A stretch of DNA of 64,000 nt from NCBI RefSeq assembly GCF_029227915.1, contig NC_079888.1, forward strand, positions 2,803,001-2,867,000, given 5' to 3'. This document shows positions 51,093-63,522 of the stretch, one piece after another. Below the pieces are notes generated by a model. It worked only from the letters and a program-made list of their open reading frames with translations, made no database searches and was not told where the DNA came from. The position numbers and the translations under genes were made by a program. Source of the DNA: Hydractinia symbiolongicarpus. Its lineage: Eukaryota > Cnidaria > Hydrozoa > Anthoathecata > Hydractiniidae. Positions within the stretch are counted from its first letter, which is position 1. Every line of letters starts with the position of its first letter.

Positions 51093-53396
51093 TCCTTTAA
51101 TCTAAAAAAGTAAAGAAGTGAAAAAAATCCATCAAAATGAAATAAAGTTAAGGCAAAATATAACTTTCCCAATTGAAAAATAAACATGAACACGAATCAA
51201 TAAACAATGATATTAAATTATAAAGTTGAATTGATAATCATAAATTCTTTTGCCAAAATGACACTCATTTGCTCACCCCAGGCCTCCTAATTTTTGCTGA
51301 CAACCTCCTAACTTGGGATGTGCATGTCAGTTTGCAATCAAATTTTGTAAGTAAACATTATAGGGCCTATACAAGCTTACCCAGAAAATGTTATTGCAAA
51401 CCAAGTTGCAGATTCCGAGTTATTGGGTCATTGGAAAAAAATTAACAGGCCTGGGACGAGCAAACAAGTGTCACTTTGGCAAATAATTTTATTTGCCAAA
51501 CTACAATACAATTGATTTTGTTGTCACATGTAACATGCATGCTATTTTGAATATTAAAAAACTTGAATAATTGAAGAACAAAAAAGATTAAAAAAAATTA
51601 AACAAAAAAATCATTTTTAAGGCAGAAATCCTTAGAAAATGATGAATGATGATGAAATCCCTTTCAGCAAAATCTCTTCAACTTGATGCTAAGCTATTCA
51701 GTACAAAGTTTTTTACTCATTGAGAAATTGTTAGAGCCCCTGCTGGTGTTCTTGTTATATATATATGGTTAAAGTTTTGCAGAAATCTGTAATTTTATTC
51801 ACTCATGATGTACAAAATTGAAAAAAAATATAATTTGGGTTACTTGAAAGCAATTTTATTTTGGTCAACTGAAAATGGAAAAATTGAGACATTTGACTCA
51901 TCCAAGAAAAGCTTGAAACCTAGGTTTAGGCAAGTTCAATTAGCGTAAGTCTGGTAGCTACAAATAGTTTGAGGTCTAAGTTTGCACAAAAAGACTTAAA
52001 AAGGAACAGGAACTAACTAGTCTAACACCTGCGATAGAGGTAACAAAGTGAAAACGAAACCAGGAAGGTTTTTTTTAAAAAAAAATGCAAGAGGTAACGT
52101 GGCAAAATGAAACAGCAAGATAAAAAATTGTACCTGATAGCTTCTAACTTTTGATTTTACTTGTTACAAATGAAAATCAGTTCTATAATAACCAACTGGT
52201 TCGCTTTATGTGCAACTAGTTTTCACAGCAAAATCACTTTGTTTAGCTACGTGGAGCAATGTTTTGCTGAGCCGGCACATTTTTGACTTCTCAGAACTTT
52301 TGTTTATAAAATAGATAAAAATGCAGACCTACTTTCTAACCCCTTACAATAATTCAACGTCTTTATATCACATTATCCTAATCTTAAAATGCTTTAGACA
52401 ACCTTTTTAATAAATAGAAAAAGAATTAATAATCAAATATTCTTTATACACTCAATCATTTAAAAAAATATAATGTTACAGGCAGTCATTAGAATTTATT
52501 TTTTCCGGCGGGAATAAATCAAAATTTAAAGGGAACTTTTGATATGGAAAGACGGTGAAGTGCGGAAGACAAGACCAGACCGCATGCAACTTTTGAGTCC
52601 TGTTGCACATATCAGGTTTATCCTTGCTTACTTGCTGGTTTAACCATCGAACTTAAAAAGAGTTCTGGAGTCAAACTGTTACTAAATTTTAACCCTTTAC
52701 TACTTCTCATGATGGGTAACTAGCAACCACCTTGGACCAAAATAGGACTAATTTCCTAAAGTTAGGTCATTCCTTTTAGCCTCAATATCTCTGTAACCGT
52801 TGTCAAAATTACATGATCATATACATTTTTATGAGAATTTCACGCTCTGCATATTAAAAAGGTATTGACTAAACAATTTTTTTTAAATTAATTTTTTGTT
52901 TATGCACTCCTAAACAACCCATATTTTTCCATTGTTCTACATGGATTTTTTCACGCACTTATCGATTAATATATATCTAATTAGTTTTGTTTGTTTTGCT
53001 GAAATTTCTTTGAAGCAGGCTTGTAAACTTTTTTGTGCTTTTAGAAAAATCTTTAAATTTTTTATTTTTTTTAGTTAATTCAAAATTGTAATAAAGCTTG
53101 AGTTGTAACCGTTGGTGTCAATACTCGATTCATCGATTTCCTTTGCAGGTTGTTCTTTAATAGGATGTTTAATTATCGGAGAGTCGTCTATCAGGCTTCC
53201 ATCAGTCTTCCATCTATGTGCTGGAATGTTACATCAGATTTAGATAGATATTTTTAATAACAACATAAAGTATTTCCATTTCTGGAATTAATGTTAAATG
53301 ACCAGAGGAGGTCATGCTTTGATAATTCTTTCCCCTTTGCAACCAGGTTTTGCTATCATGGATGCATACATTATTGCCTGTATATAGATATGACAG

Positions 53397-53486
53397 TCAA
53401 AGTGAGACAATTAGATTTAATACAAATGGGCAATATATTTCTTAAAATACTCAGAATTTTTTTAAAAGGTATGTATTATATATAAT
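53397..53486 (+). repeat. Diverged direct repeat, copy 1 (partner at 58488-58580)
   Basis: Starts CAAAGTGAGACAATTA and ends AAAAGGTATGTATTATATA. It is roughly 80% like the partner 5.1 kb downstream, in the same orientation. The GGTATGTATT end looks like a splice donor. Identity is unknown. Confidence 0.55.
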
Positions 53487-54404
53487 CTAATATGGCAGTT
53501 GTTAATGTTTTTTGTGATAGTTGTCTAGTAGAGTCATCTAGGGTCTAGTAGAGAGGAATCTGGTTGGTAAGTTGGTAGGTTTTTTCCAGGCTGCTGATAA
53601 AAAATATTGGTGGCTGGTGATTACTGGTTGCGAGTGGAGTGGTCTTTAAAGCAAGCAATGTTAGTTGTTACATCCTTTCTTTAGTTTTTTTAACGGTTTC
53701 AATAGTGTGCTTCACCAAACCAATACTTTCATGATATTCTGGACTGTTGGTATTGTGTTCAATGTCTCTGAGTCTCAGAATGTCTCAGAATTATTAAATA
53801 GTCCTGGTCCTTTTAACCCTTGAGCAAGCCTATTCATAGCCAACCTGACCATCCTAGCTAATCCACCGACTCCTCACTTAGTTGAAAAACTACGTAGACA
53901 TTAATCTCTTTTGCCTGGCCCCTTCGTCGTTGGTAACCAGCTCTTATACATGAAATTCACTTATGAGGTTCTTCTATAATGCAGAGGTGAATGCTGATGG
54001 AGCACGGATGATGCAAGTCTGCAAAACTACACTTACAGTTTGGTGGAACAGACAATTTATCATGGATTTAATTGCAGTTAATTTCTTTATTTGATGAAAC
54101 AATTGGAAACTATAGCAGGTCCACCTTTAATGGATAATTTTTTTTATGGCGCAACTGTAATTTAAATAATTTTAAAAACGAAACCCACATGGTATAATTT
54201 TTTTTTTGTATAAATTTTATTTACCAGACGTGTACCTGAACTTTCCGAATGAATTTTGAAGTTTTATTTAAACCACGCAGATAAAGATTTTTTAATTTAA
54301 AAACGAAGCATATTTTTTCTATTTGCTTTTGATGATCTGAAAAATAAACATTAAATTTATGAAAACGACAGTATAGTCATGCATACTATTTTAGACATAA
54401 AAGA

Positions 54405-54492
54405 AAGTTAAGATTGAGAGAGTCGCTATACCAATAGACGCTTGATTATCATGTTTGGGGTTCACGGTTCAAAACGTCCCCCACTTTTCTAC
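54405..54492 (+). repeat. Dispersed repeat, copy 2
   Basis: AAGTTAAGATTGAGAGAGTC onward to 'cgtcccccacttttct', like the copy at 16719-16801. The 'ggttcacggttcaaaacg' part is B-box-like. Confidence 0.5.
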
Positions 54493-55089
54493 TGCAAAAT
54501 GAATGCGCAAAAAAGATTACCTTAATGCCCATATCGCACGCGTTTTACAAAATGGCGAATGAACTGTTTCATGATAGGTGGAAAATAATTACACCAAATA
54601 TCTTTTAAGTTTCAGGTTGAGCGTTCGTGCAGGAATTTAACTTAAAGGACCAATCGATTCTTGAGAAAAACGTTTACACTTATCTTAAAATGTTAATATT
54701 TACGCGAGCAATAGAATGCTCAGGTAACGAGCATTTACGGGAGCACTACGCAAGCAATTGCTCAAACTCATGGCAAGGCGTGAAAATGATTTGCTTTGGT
54801 TTGCCATATTTGGCAAAGATTGCTATGATGTACTTTACAAAAGTGGTTCTTGTAATGTCAGGAATAGTACATTGAAAAAGTGCGTTGAGTAGTTCACAGT
54901 GATGAGGCAGCTTTTCTTATGAAAAGGTCAGTGCCAATGTTAATCAAATATCACGGCAGATTCATGGCTCTAGTGGTTGTTTGTTGTTTCTAATGGACAG
55001 TAACTTTGTTTTGCTGAATTCAGAGAACAAGAGGATAAGTGTTTGGGTGTTATTCATTACTGTGTTGCTGTTCTAAAACAGCTCCTAGT

Positions 55090-55225
55090 CCTTCAATAAA
55101 TGCGATCTAAAAAAACATTTCTATCACCGTTTTTCGTTTTTAAACTTTTAAAATGCAATCTAAAAAAACTTTTCTATTGTCGTTTTTTGTTTTTAAAGTT
55201 TTAAAATGCAATCTAAAAAAACATT
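55090..55225 (+). repeat. Short tandem repeat, about 3 copies of a roughly 60-bp unit
   Basis: The phrase 'aatgc(a/g)atctaaaaaaac(a/t)tttctat' recurs at about 55098, 55151 and 55206 with intervening 'gttttt.gtttttaaa.ttttaaa'. No coding content. Confidence 0.65.
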
Positions 55226-55465
55226 TCTATTAAAATTAAAGCGCAACCAACAATGCTTTCTTGCTAGTATATTTAGTTTCCACGCAAAACATTTGTTTAA
55301 TAAAAATATTAAACAATGGCTCTTCGTGTCACATTGATAGAGTTGATAACATTTGCAATTATGCTATTGGGAATAGTTATGTTAACACTATTTAACAATA
55401 AGCGCAGTTATAATAAGCTATTTTTTCTTCAATAATCTTTTGTTTATTACGCGCAAGTTAATGAC

Positions 55466-56800
55466 TTACAAGACTCGCAAGATAATTAATAAGGACAAAA
55501 GACAAACAACTACCGCCTCCGAGAAAAAGGTGTGAAACTTGAGCGTACGCGTACGCTTACGTCTGGACTGTACTGTAGATACACCAGATGATATTCTGCT
55601 TGGCTTGTCAACGCCAAAGTATTTCAATACTGGACTTGTGGTAATTAGATGTTTGAGCTTGGCATCTTGTTGCAGTTTGTCAAAGTCCCACACAATGTCC
55701 TTGTCTAAAGTGAACTCTTAGTCAAGCAGTTTTGCCTGACAGGTATGGTATGAACTTTCCAAGACAGGTTTACCATGCCAAAGAAATGTTGGAGTTTTTT
55801 TATGGTTGGTAGGATTGGGCATATTTGTGATTGCTTTAATTTTGTGAAGATCCGGTTTTACTTTTTCGAGATAACATGTCCAAAAAAGGTAAGTTCTGCT
55901 GTTGACATTGTTACATCGGAGTTTGAGTGCATTCTCTCTAATGGCTTGTAGATATGCTCTGGTTCAATGTTAAAGTTCGCTTTTTGAATTGCCTTGGCAA
56001 TTCTAACTTCGCATATTTTGCTAGCAAAGTGTATACCAAATGACATTCGTAGAAATCAGTATCTACCATGAGTGTTAAAATAAAAAGCTTTTTTAATCAA
56101 GTGGAATTTGCCAGAAGGCATTTAAGGTGTCCAGTTTCATAAATAATTTTGCATGGCCATCTAAGGTATTATTTTTTTAGTTATTAATTTGTGATGGTGT
56201 CTCTTTATGGCTTTGTTAAGATTAGATAACATTACTCTCAAGGAACCATGCAGTTTTTCAACAACTACAAGTAAGCTTAGCCTTGCGTTTAATAGTCGAT
56301 TTTCCATGCATTCTAGTTTTGCTTGTAAGTAGAGAGGAAGTGGAATCAGCACTAAGCAACAAGCATCAATAACTGGTAGTATGTTTGGATTTGTAATGAT
56401 GTAGTATGACTTCGGAACTAAGTTCTCCGAAATAGTTGTTAAATTCTTTTAAGAATAATGGTGTTCTTTAGATTTTATTGATGCATTTAATCAGGTTGAG
56501 TTGAGAACTGGCCCTTCACCATCACAGGAGATGTCTGCAGCACCTTGAGAACCAAATACGCTAAAATCTAAAGTAAAATGCAGATGTCAAAAGTGCAGCG
56601 TTTTTGTCTTTGGTTACTCGCCCATCTTTTAAAGCCTACTTGCTGAAGAACATTGGCCAAGTGATACTGTTTACCAATTTTTAGAAAGAGATAAAAAAAC
56701 CCACAGTTTCCCAACTATTATTTTCATGGTTGTAGCTTTTGAGCAAGTATAAAGGCAAATAATTGATTTCCAATATTTAAGACTATTTTTGGGTTCAAGG
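55466..56800 (-). pseudogene. Decayed Ty3/gypsy-type pol fragment
   Basis: On the - strand, three disconnected open pieces follow the order of a gypsy reverse transcriptase. First, a segment resembling the region before and into the RT fingers (56352-56161: VVVEKLHGSLRV, LNKAIKRHHHKL). Then a thumb/connection piece (56046-55858: FGIHFASKICEVRIA, TFFGHVISKK). Then the start of the RNase H connection (55693-55600: LITTSPVLKYFG). The DD catalytic block is not readable and frames are broken, so it is dead. No LTRs are identified with confidence. Confidence 0.7.
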
Positions 56801-58487
56801 GTACTGCATTTCTAGAGTAGTTCCATATAGTTGATAGGCTTTACACAATGTTAATATTAGCTTGCAAGTTATTTTGTAATTAGAATTCATTTATATGTTT
56901 TAATTTGTCTGTATTAGTCGATCTGCAAGTGAGTTAAAATTTTGCAACTTTCTTTGCATAACCATTACATTTGTGGTAAAACATGCTCTAAATTAGGCGA
57001 CCCTAATTTAATTAGTTGTTCTACGGGCCCGACCGACCCTAATTTTCACGAAAACAAAAAAATAATAATATCAAGCAAAAAAATTTTAAAGAAAAAAAAA
57101 AGGAAAAAAAAAACAATTTCTTATCCCATCACGTGAAAATATAATGAGCATAGAAGATAATCAATGATGATATTTTTTGTAGGTTGAATGTCACCAAGGT
57201 GAATCAATAACGTTACTTTACTTAGGACCACTGTTGTTAAGTGTTCATGGTAATTTGTTGCGATAAAACTATAATGTGCGAGGCGCTAATTTTGTAATCA
57301 CAAAAATAGTTACGTGGTTAAACAGAAATTTTAAATTTTTATGTGATTTATAACAAAAATTAGCTACCTTCGCTAAAATGTTATAATACAAGCGAAAAAC
57401 AAGATAGAATCAGTTTTCATAACACCCTTCTCCATTATGAATTTTAAAAAAATGATTTTACCACTGCAAAAGACTTTAAATATTCTTAACTAAACAACCA
57501 TAGTCCAAAAAAGAATTTGCACTTTAATTTAGATTTCCTATAAAAGTGTGCAAAAAACATTAAAAGAACACTAAAATTGTTTGTTTTGTTATTTTAAGTA
57601 GGAGAGGAATAAGTTGCTGTATAAGTTTCGAAACAGCGCAAGTATAACCTGCTGTAAAACTTTCAAAACAATACAAGTATATACATACACCATACATTCT
57701 CAATAAAATTATTTTTATTTTGCTGACCATAAGCTATAGTAACTTCGCACGTAGAACAACTAATTAAATTGGAGTGGCCTTATAATAAAAAATTAGACAA
57801 CTTAAAAATGTTATTTTATGTTGTGTGAAATGGTCTGACACCGGTCTGCATATTTTAAAAATGCCTCTTTGATTTATTAAATGAAATCAGTCCTGGTCAT
57901 AAGGCTTTCAGTAGGTGGGTGATACCCCACTTGCTGTGATAAACGTATGATAAACGTATGTACATTATGAATAGCATGCAACTTGATTGGCTTTAGAGAG
58001 AGTGATTCTTAATTTTCGTAATTTGAGGGGCAAGTGTTAACACATCTCTCATATGTGGTATTTTAATAGGGCTAAAACAACAGATTTGTCGCTGTCTTTG
58101 TTGCACATGATTTTATTGTTGTTCCAATAATAAAAGTGCTACGCCAAACAGTCTGTTGTCTCATAAGTGCACAAAATATTTGACAGTTCCCAGTCTTCCT
58201 GCTGTTTAATTAGTTCTTGGTGATGCTTGCTTGGTTTTTAAAATGAATTTAAAAAAGTAAAGTTGGCTCGCAAAAATTTCGGCACTTTGTAATGTAGTAA
58301 ACCACCATCTAGATGTGGCCCGGGAACACCGTAGATCAATTACCATGGGCTTGTTCATTAGTTGCTACTTGTTTTTTAAAGAGAATTTGTATTTTTTTGT
58401 GACCTGCAAGCTTCAATTTTTCTTGCATTATTTTTATGTTGGAGACAAGTGGGGGACTAAATCTTTTCTACATTGTTTAGTTGAAAA

Positions 58488-58580
58488 CCAAAGTGAGACA
58501 ATTAACTTGATGCAATTGGACAATATGTTTTCTCAAAATACTCAAAATGTTTTTAAAAGGTATGTATTATATAATATAAT
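58488..58580 (+). repeat. Diverged direct repeat, copy 2
   Basis: Partner of 53397-53486. In this copy one frame reads NQSETINLMQLDNMFSQNTQ up to a donor-like GGTATGTATT, so an exon origin is possible. Confidence 0.5.
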
Positions 58581-58786
58581 AGAATTGTCATATTTTGCTT
58601 GTTTTTATTTCCAATGGTAATTTCACAGCTACTTAAGAAATAAGTTTTACAATAAAAAAGTTTCTTGATTTAGCAAAATTTTGCGATTTTTAATCTAATT
58701 TGTGCAAAAAAATTTTTTACAAAATACTATTATAACAACCACTAAATAATTAAATAAACAAATAAACATTCATCATTAATAATAAT

Positions 58787-58838
58787 TGATGGTGGCCATC
58801 ACTAATTTTGTGGCCAAAATTAGTGATGGCCACCATCA
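58787..58838. repeat. Perfect 23-bp hairpin containing GGCCACCATCA
   Basis: The left arm starts TGATGGTGGCCATCACTAAT (58787-58809), the loop is GTGGCC (58810-58815) and the right arm (58816-58838) is its exact reverse complement. A partial further copy of 'actaattttggcc' follows. It shares its terminal word with the inverted-repeat element at 8033-8386. Confidence 0.75.
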
Positions 58839-59164
58839 CTAATTTTGGCCACATAAAACAGGTTTTTGATGTTAAATGTGAAATGTTTTATGTTGAAATC
58901 TAGGGTGATTTGTTTCTTCTCATTGGCAATCTCAGAAAACTGGCATTTTTTCTACCCATATTGTTTTCCTTTTGCCAGCAGACAATTACAAGTGTAAAAG
59001 CTTGTAGTGGAAACATAGGTGAGGTCACTCAATTTCAAAAAATAAATATTACCTATGTATTAGGTTCACTCGCCCTTATATAACATGTGTTATCTGATTT
59101 TCCCAACTTTGAATTTGTTTGCTGAATCTCAGGTTTAGCAGTGAAATATTTGTACTGTGGGAAA

Positions 59165-59659
59165 CATGCCCACCTTTATTTTAACAATATGGAGATTACA
59201 GGGATCCCTGAAGACATTCCTGATGATCTATTAGAGGCGAAAGTCATAGAGATAGGACATGCGATGGATATTACAATTAACGAAACCGATTTTGAGGCAT
59301 GCCACCGTTTACCTAAAGGTAAACATGCGAAAGCATCTGACCCGCGGAGAACAATAGTAAGGTTTGTAAATAGAAAGGTGGTGGAAAAAATGCACAGAAA
59401 TAAAAAAATCCTTAGAACTGAGAAACATTGACTGGAAAATATTGGACTCGACCCGCGCAAGATTTATTTAAACAATAACCTGTGTCCCTACTATCGGATG
59501 CTATGGGGCGAATGTAATTCCCTCTACAAGGATGGTAAAATTTCCAGTTTCTGGATCTACAACGGAACGGTTCGGATAAAAAAAGGAGAAAACTCAGCCG
59601 CAGAAAAAATCTTGCATTATGATGACCTTGAATATTTAAAAGTTGATGTTGATAAATAA
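59165..59659 (+). pseudogene. LINE ORF1 remnant (RNA-binding/chaperone-type protein)
   Basis: The frame reads MEITGIPEDIPDDLLEAKV, then ACHRLPKGK and RRTIVRFVNRKVVEKM (RRM-like segment). After an in-frame TGA at 59429-59431 it continues in the same frame with IYLNNNLCPYYRMLWGECN and ISSFWIYNGTVRIKKGE to a TAA at 59657-59659. The NNxxITG..E..DDL start and LCPYYRxLW words are typical of the C-terminal half of LINE ORF1 proteins that bind RNA and act as nucleic-acid chaperones. The N-terminal coiled-coil half is not present. Confidence 0.8.
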
Positions 59660-59948
59660 TTCTATATTATTTTTTTTATACTTTGAAGAATTAGTTTTTT
59701 TCCTCGGGGCCGTTTTCGGACCCCGTTACTTTCGCGTTAATTTCTGTGTAACAGGCCAGCCCCAGTTTTTTAAAACAATCTTATTAAAAATGGCTACTCT
59801 TAAACAGCGAGCAAATGAAGTGAAATGAAGTATGTTATTTTTCTTATTTATCTACTGCCCTCTGGTTTCTGACAAAAACCGAATAAGCTCCCCGTTTCCC
59901 TTGTTACGTGTCATTATATGTTTTGTCTGTTTTTTTTTGTATATCACT

Positions 59949-62900
59949 ATGATTAGTCATCCCTGCAGGATCTGTCTGAAATCTGTTGCTTCAAACCATC
60001 GAGCAATTATGTGTGATGTGTGCGGTTTCTGGGTGCATATTAAATGTAATGGGCTTAATGCCACTGATTATGAAATGTTACAAAACTCCAACGATAATTG
60101 GTTCTGTCTTAAATGTATAAACGATTCACTTCCTTTTAATGACAAATCTACCCCTCTTGTTTTCAACTCTGCTTTATCTTCCACTGAGAAAAGAAAATTC
60201 CTATCCAATCTTAATACTCTTAACAACAGTCCTTCTGAAAATGATAACACCAATTGTAAATACTATGACTCTGTTGAATTTGTCTCTCAAAACTTTAATT
60301 CTTCCTACTTTTCCTTGTTCCATCTAAACATATCTTCCTTATCTAAACATTTTAATGATTTAACCTATCTCCTCTCTGACCTTAATTTTAATTTCGGTGC
60401 TATTGGTATAACAGAAACGGGTTTTCAAAGTAAATCTCCTTCTCTGAACTGTAATCTAAATGGATATACCTTTATACATACTCCTTCAGAAAGCATTAAA
60501 GGTGGCGCTTTGTTATACATTTCTGATAAGCTCTCCTGTTCTAGTCGCCCTGACCTTGATCAACTATGTTATATAAGTCACCAACTTGAATCAGTATTTG
60601 TTGAAGTTATTCATCCTAAAGGTAAAAATTATTTCATAGGTTGCATCTACAAACATCCTCATATGGACCTACATGACTTTAATATGAACCATCTTACTCC
60701 TATATTAAGCAAAACCACCTCTGAGAACAAAAACATTTTTTTAATGGGAGACTTTAATGCAAATCTATTACTCTCTGATTCCAACCCTGATATTTCTGAT
60801 TTTTTAGACTCTATATTTTCGTTTTCTTTAGCTCCTTCTATACTTCTTCCAACAAGAATTACAGAAAATACTAGTACTTTAATTGACAATATTTTTCATG
60901 ACCCTTTTGAACTAAACTGCAAGTCTGGTAACATCATATCGTCAATATCTGACCATTTTCCACAGTTTCTTATAATAAACAAACAACACGTCTTGCCGCC
61001 TCCTCCCACAAAAAGATCTCCTATTCCAGACTGGAATAAATTTAACCAAGAATTATTTTCTCAAAAAATATCTGCCATTGACTGGAATGAACTTCTTTGC
61101 TTAAATGAACTTGACCCATCTAAATCTTTTGATATTTTTCATACTTTTGTCAATAACTGTATAAATGAATGTGTTCCTCTCAAAAAATCTTTTACTAGAA
61201 ATAACACAAACTCTCATAAAGAATGGATCACTACTGGCATACTCACCTCTATACGCAAACGTGACGCTTTACATAAACAATTCATTAAAGAAAAAGATCC
61301 ATTCATAAAATCTCTACTGCACACATCCTTTAAAAAATACAGAAACAAACTTGTCACTCTATGTAGAATAAGTAAAAGTAACTTCTACAAACAATTTTTC
61401 ATCAAAAATAAAAATAATTCAAAAGCTATCTGGGAAGGTGTTCGTTCCATCATTTCACTCCGGTCTGCCAAATCTCCTACTCCTTCTTGTTTAAACATTA
61501 ACAATAATCTCACTACAGACCCATTAACCATATCTAATTCATTCAACAGTTACTTCAGCTCAATTGCAGATAATTTAAGGAAATCGATTCCACCAAGCTT
61601 TAAACACTTTTCTTCGTATCTAAAAAACCCAACAGCTAATTCAATATTTTTTCGCCCAACTAATGATTTAGAAGTCCTTGATTGTATTTCTCTCTTTGAT
61701 AAAAAAAAAATCAACAGGTCCTTTCAGCATTCCGTACCAAGTCCTTCTTCCTACTAAAAAACTCCTCGCAGTTCCAATTGCTAAATTAATCAATCTTTCC
61801 TTTTCAACTGGTATTTATCCATCTTCTCTTAAAATTGCAAAAGTTATCCCTGTTTACAAAAAAGGCTCAAATGTCGAACTTTGCAACTATCGGCCCATAT
61901 CTTTACTTTCAAACATTGACAAAATTTTCGACAAGCTTATTTTCAATCGTTTATATAATTTTTTTTCTATGAACAATACTATCTTTCCAGATCAGTTTGG
62001 CTTCAGGAAAAAATTTTCTACCTCACACGCCTTACTAAACATTACTCAAAAGATTATGGAAGCTATTGACAATGGTCTTCTTGTTTGTGGTGTCTTCATT
62101 GACCTACAAAAAGCTTTCGACACTGTTGACCATGAAATTTTAATTAAAAAACTTTATCACTATGGTATCCGTGGGGTTCCTTTATCTTTGCTGCGCTCTT
62201 TCCTAACCAACAGAGAACAATTTGTGTTTATCAATAATTCGTCATCTTCACATAAACCTATTCGTCATGGTGTTCCTCAGGGCTCTGTTCTTGGTCCACT
62301 TTTATTTCTACTCTATATTAATGATCTTCATACTGCAATTAAACATTCCATGGTCCACCTCTTTGCAGATGATACCAACCTGCTAAATATTAGTAAGTCC
62401 GCTAAACAACTAAATAAACATCTTAACTTGGATCTCAAATTCCTTTGTCAATGGCTCAATGCAAATAAAATCTCATTAAATAAATCTAAAACTGAACTTG
62501 TTATTTTTAAAACTCCGTTAAAACCAATTTTATTTAATTTTAAATTTCTAATCAATGGAACTAAAATCGTTCCTAGTGATACTGTCAAATACCTTGGTAT
62601 AACTCTTGACTCAAACCTCTCCTGGAAATCTCAAATTAACATCACCATCTCCAACCTCAAAAAATCTAATGGAGCACTTGCCAAAGCTCGTCATTTTGTT
62701 CCAAAATGTGTTCTTCGTCAAATTTATTTTGCTATTTTCTACTCCCAAATACAATATTGCTCCTTGGTATGGGGCCAAAAATCTTCTCTTACCCGTCGAA
62801 TAGAAATTTTACAAAACCATGCTATCCGTATCATCTCTTTTAGTACTTTCAATGCTTCTCCTACCCCACTATACGGGAACCTTAACTTAATTAAATTCTC

Positions 62901-63207
62901 TGACATGATCTGTATACATAATATAATTTTCCTACTGAACCTTTATTATAAAACTCTTCCTATTAGCCTCATCAATACTTTCGCAATCGACTTCGCCCAT
63001 TCCCACCACACCCGTGCTGCTGACAAAGGCTTTTTGAATCTACCTCTTGTTCATTCAACTGCGTTTGGTAAAAAGTCTGTTAAGTTCTTTGCAATAAACT
63101 CATGGAACCGTCTTCAAAATTCCTTACCCTTTAAAATCTTGAGTAAAAATACCTCTGAGCTAAAAATTTTTTTACATAGTCACTTTATTAACACATATAA
63201 AATCTAA
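59949..63207 (+). pseudogene. LINE ORF2: PHD finger, AP endonuclease, reverse transcriptase (one frameshift)
   Basis: The likely start is ATG 59949 (MISHPCRICL); the open frame extends upstream to 59832. A C4HC3 PHD finger comes first (CRIC, CDVCGFWVHIKC, FCLKC; 59964-60116). The endonuclease has FGAIGITETG, FLMGDFNANLL (60740) and ISDHFPQ (60950). The linker is Lys/Ser-rich. The RT has YRPISLLSNIDKIFDKL, GVFIDLQKAFDTVDHE, GVPQGSVLGPLLFLLYINDL and the catalytic HLFADDTNLL (near 62360). The C-terminus has RRIEILQNHAIRIISF and ends before the TAA at 63205-63207. A run of ten A at 61701-61710 shifts the frame: residues before it end in DKKK and the next frame resumes with KSTGPFSIP. The element needs ORF2 for target nicking and target-primed reverse transcription, so this copy is probably inactive unless the shift is a sequencing error or is bypassed. 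Confidence 0.92.
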
Positions 63208-63522
63208 TTACAATTTTATTTTATTTCACCCAGTCCAAATTCCTTTTTCCTGCTTGAAGGTTTGTTTTAAGCAGCTTCCAGACATTTCATGCTATTTTTG
63301 ACTTTGACTCTGTGATATCCTCGTCTGAATGTTCGTCTTGTCCCTGTGTTGTCCTGTGGCTTCGTCCTACCTGTTGTTCTCCCAGGTAGCTAGCACGTTA
63401 TTTAAGCACATAAAGTGCTTTGTGCTAGTTATCCTTTTATTAGGTAAATGTTCAATATATTTTTCATATTATATATTTTCATTGTAAACTCCTAATAAAA
63501 AAATAAATCTCTCTCTCTCTTT

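Larger units (their letters stand above)
51103..55459. other. Intergenic region upstream of TMEM43
   Basis: The 5' non-coding exon and promoter of TMEM43 should lie here, but I cannot place them. It holds one copy of a diverged direct repeat (53397-53486), the second dispersed-repeat copy (54405-54492) and, near 55090-55225, three tandem copies of a unit like 'aatgcaatctaaaaaaac'. No exon chain is recognised. Confidence 0.45.
56801..59164. other. Gene-poor AT-rich stretch
   Basis: Contains the second copy of the diverged direct repeat (58488-58580) and a strong hairpin (58787-58838). A 101-codon open frame at 58315-58620 includes the repeat but matches no known family. Confidence 0.4.
59165..63522 (+). 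mobile_element. CR1/jockey-type LINE, nearly full length, ORF1 5'-truncated
   Basis: Order: ORF1 remnant (59165-59659), ORF2 (59949-63207) with PHD finger, endonuclease and RT, a 300-base 3' UTR, and a terminal (TC)n run at 63509-63520. A short microsatellite tail is typical of CR1/L2-type elements. Damage is limited to one in-frame TGA in ORF1 and one frameshift in ORF2, so the insertion is young compared with the copy at 9.3-11.3 kb. Confidence 0.9.

Noticed and set aside
54627-54875. 82-codon open frame as a host gene
   Set aside because: No domain, no conserved exon neighbours; not distinguishable from chance.
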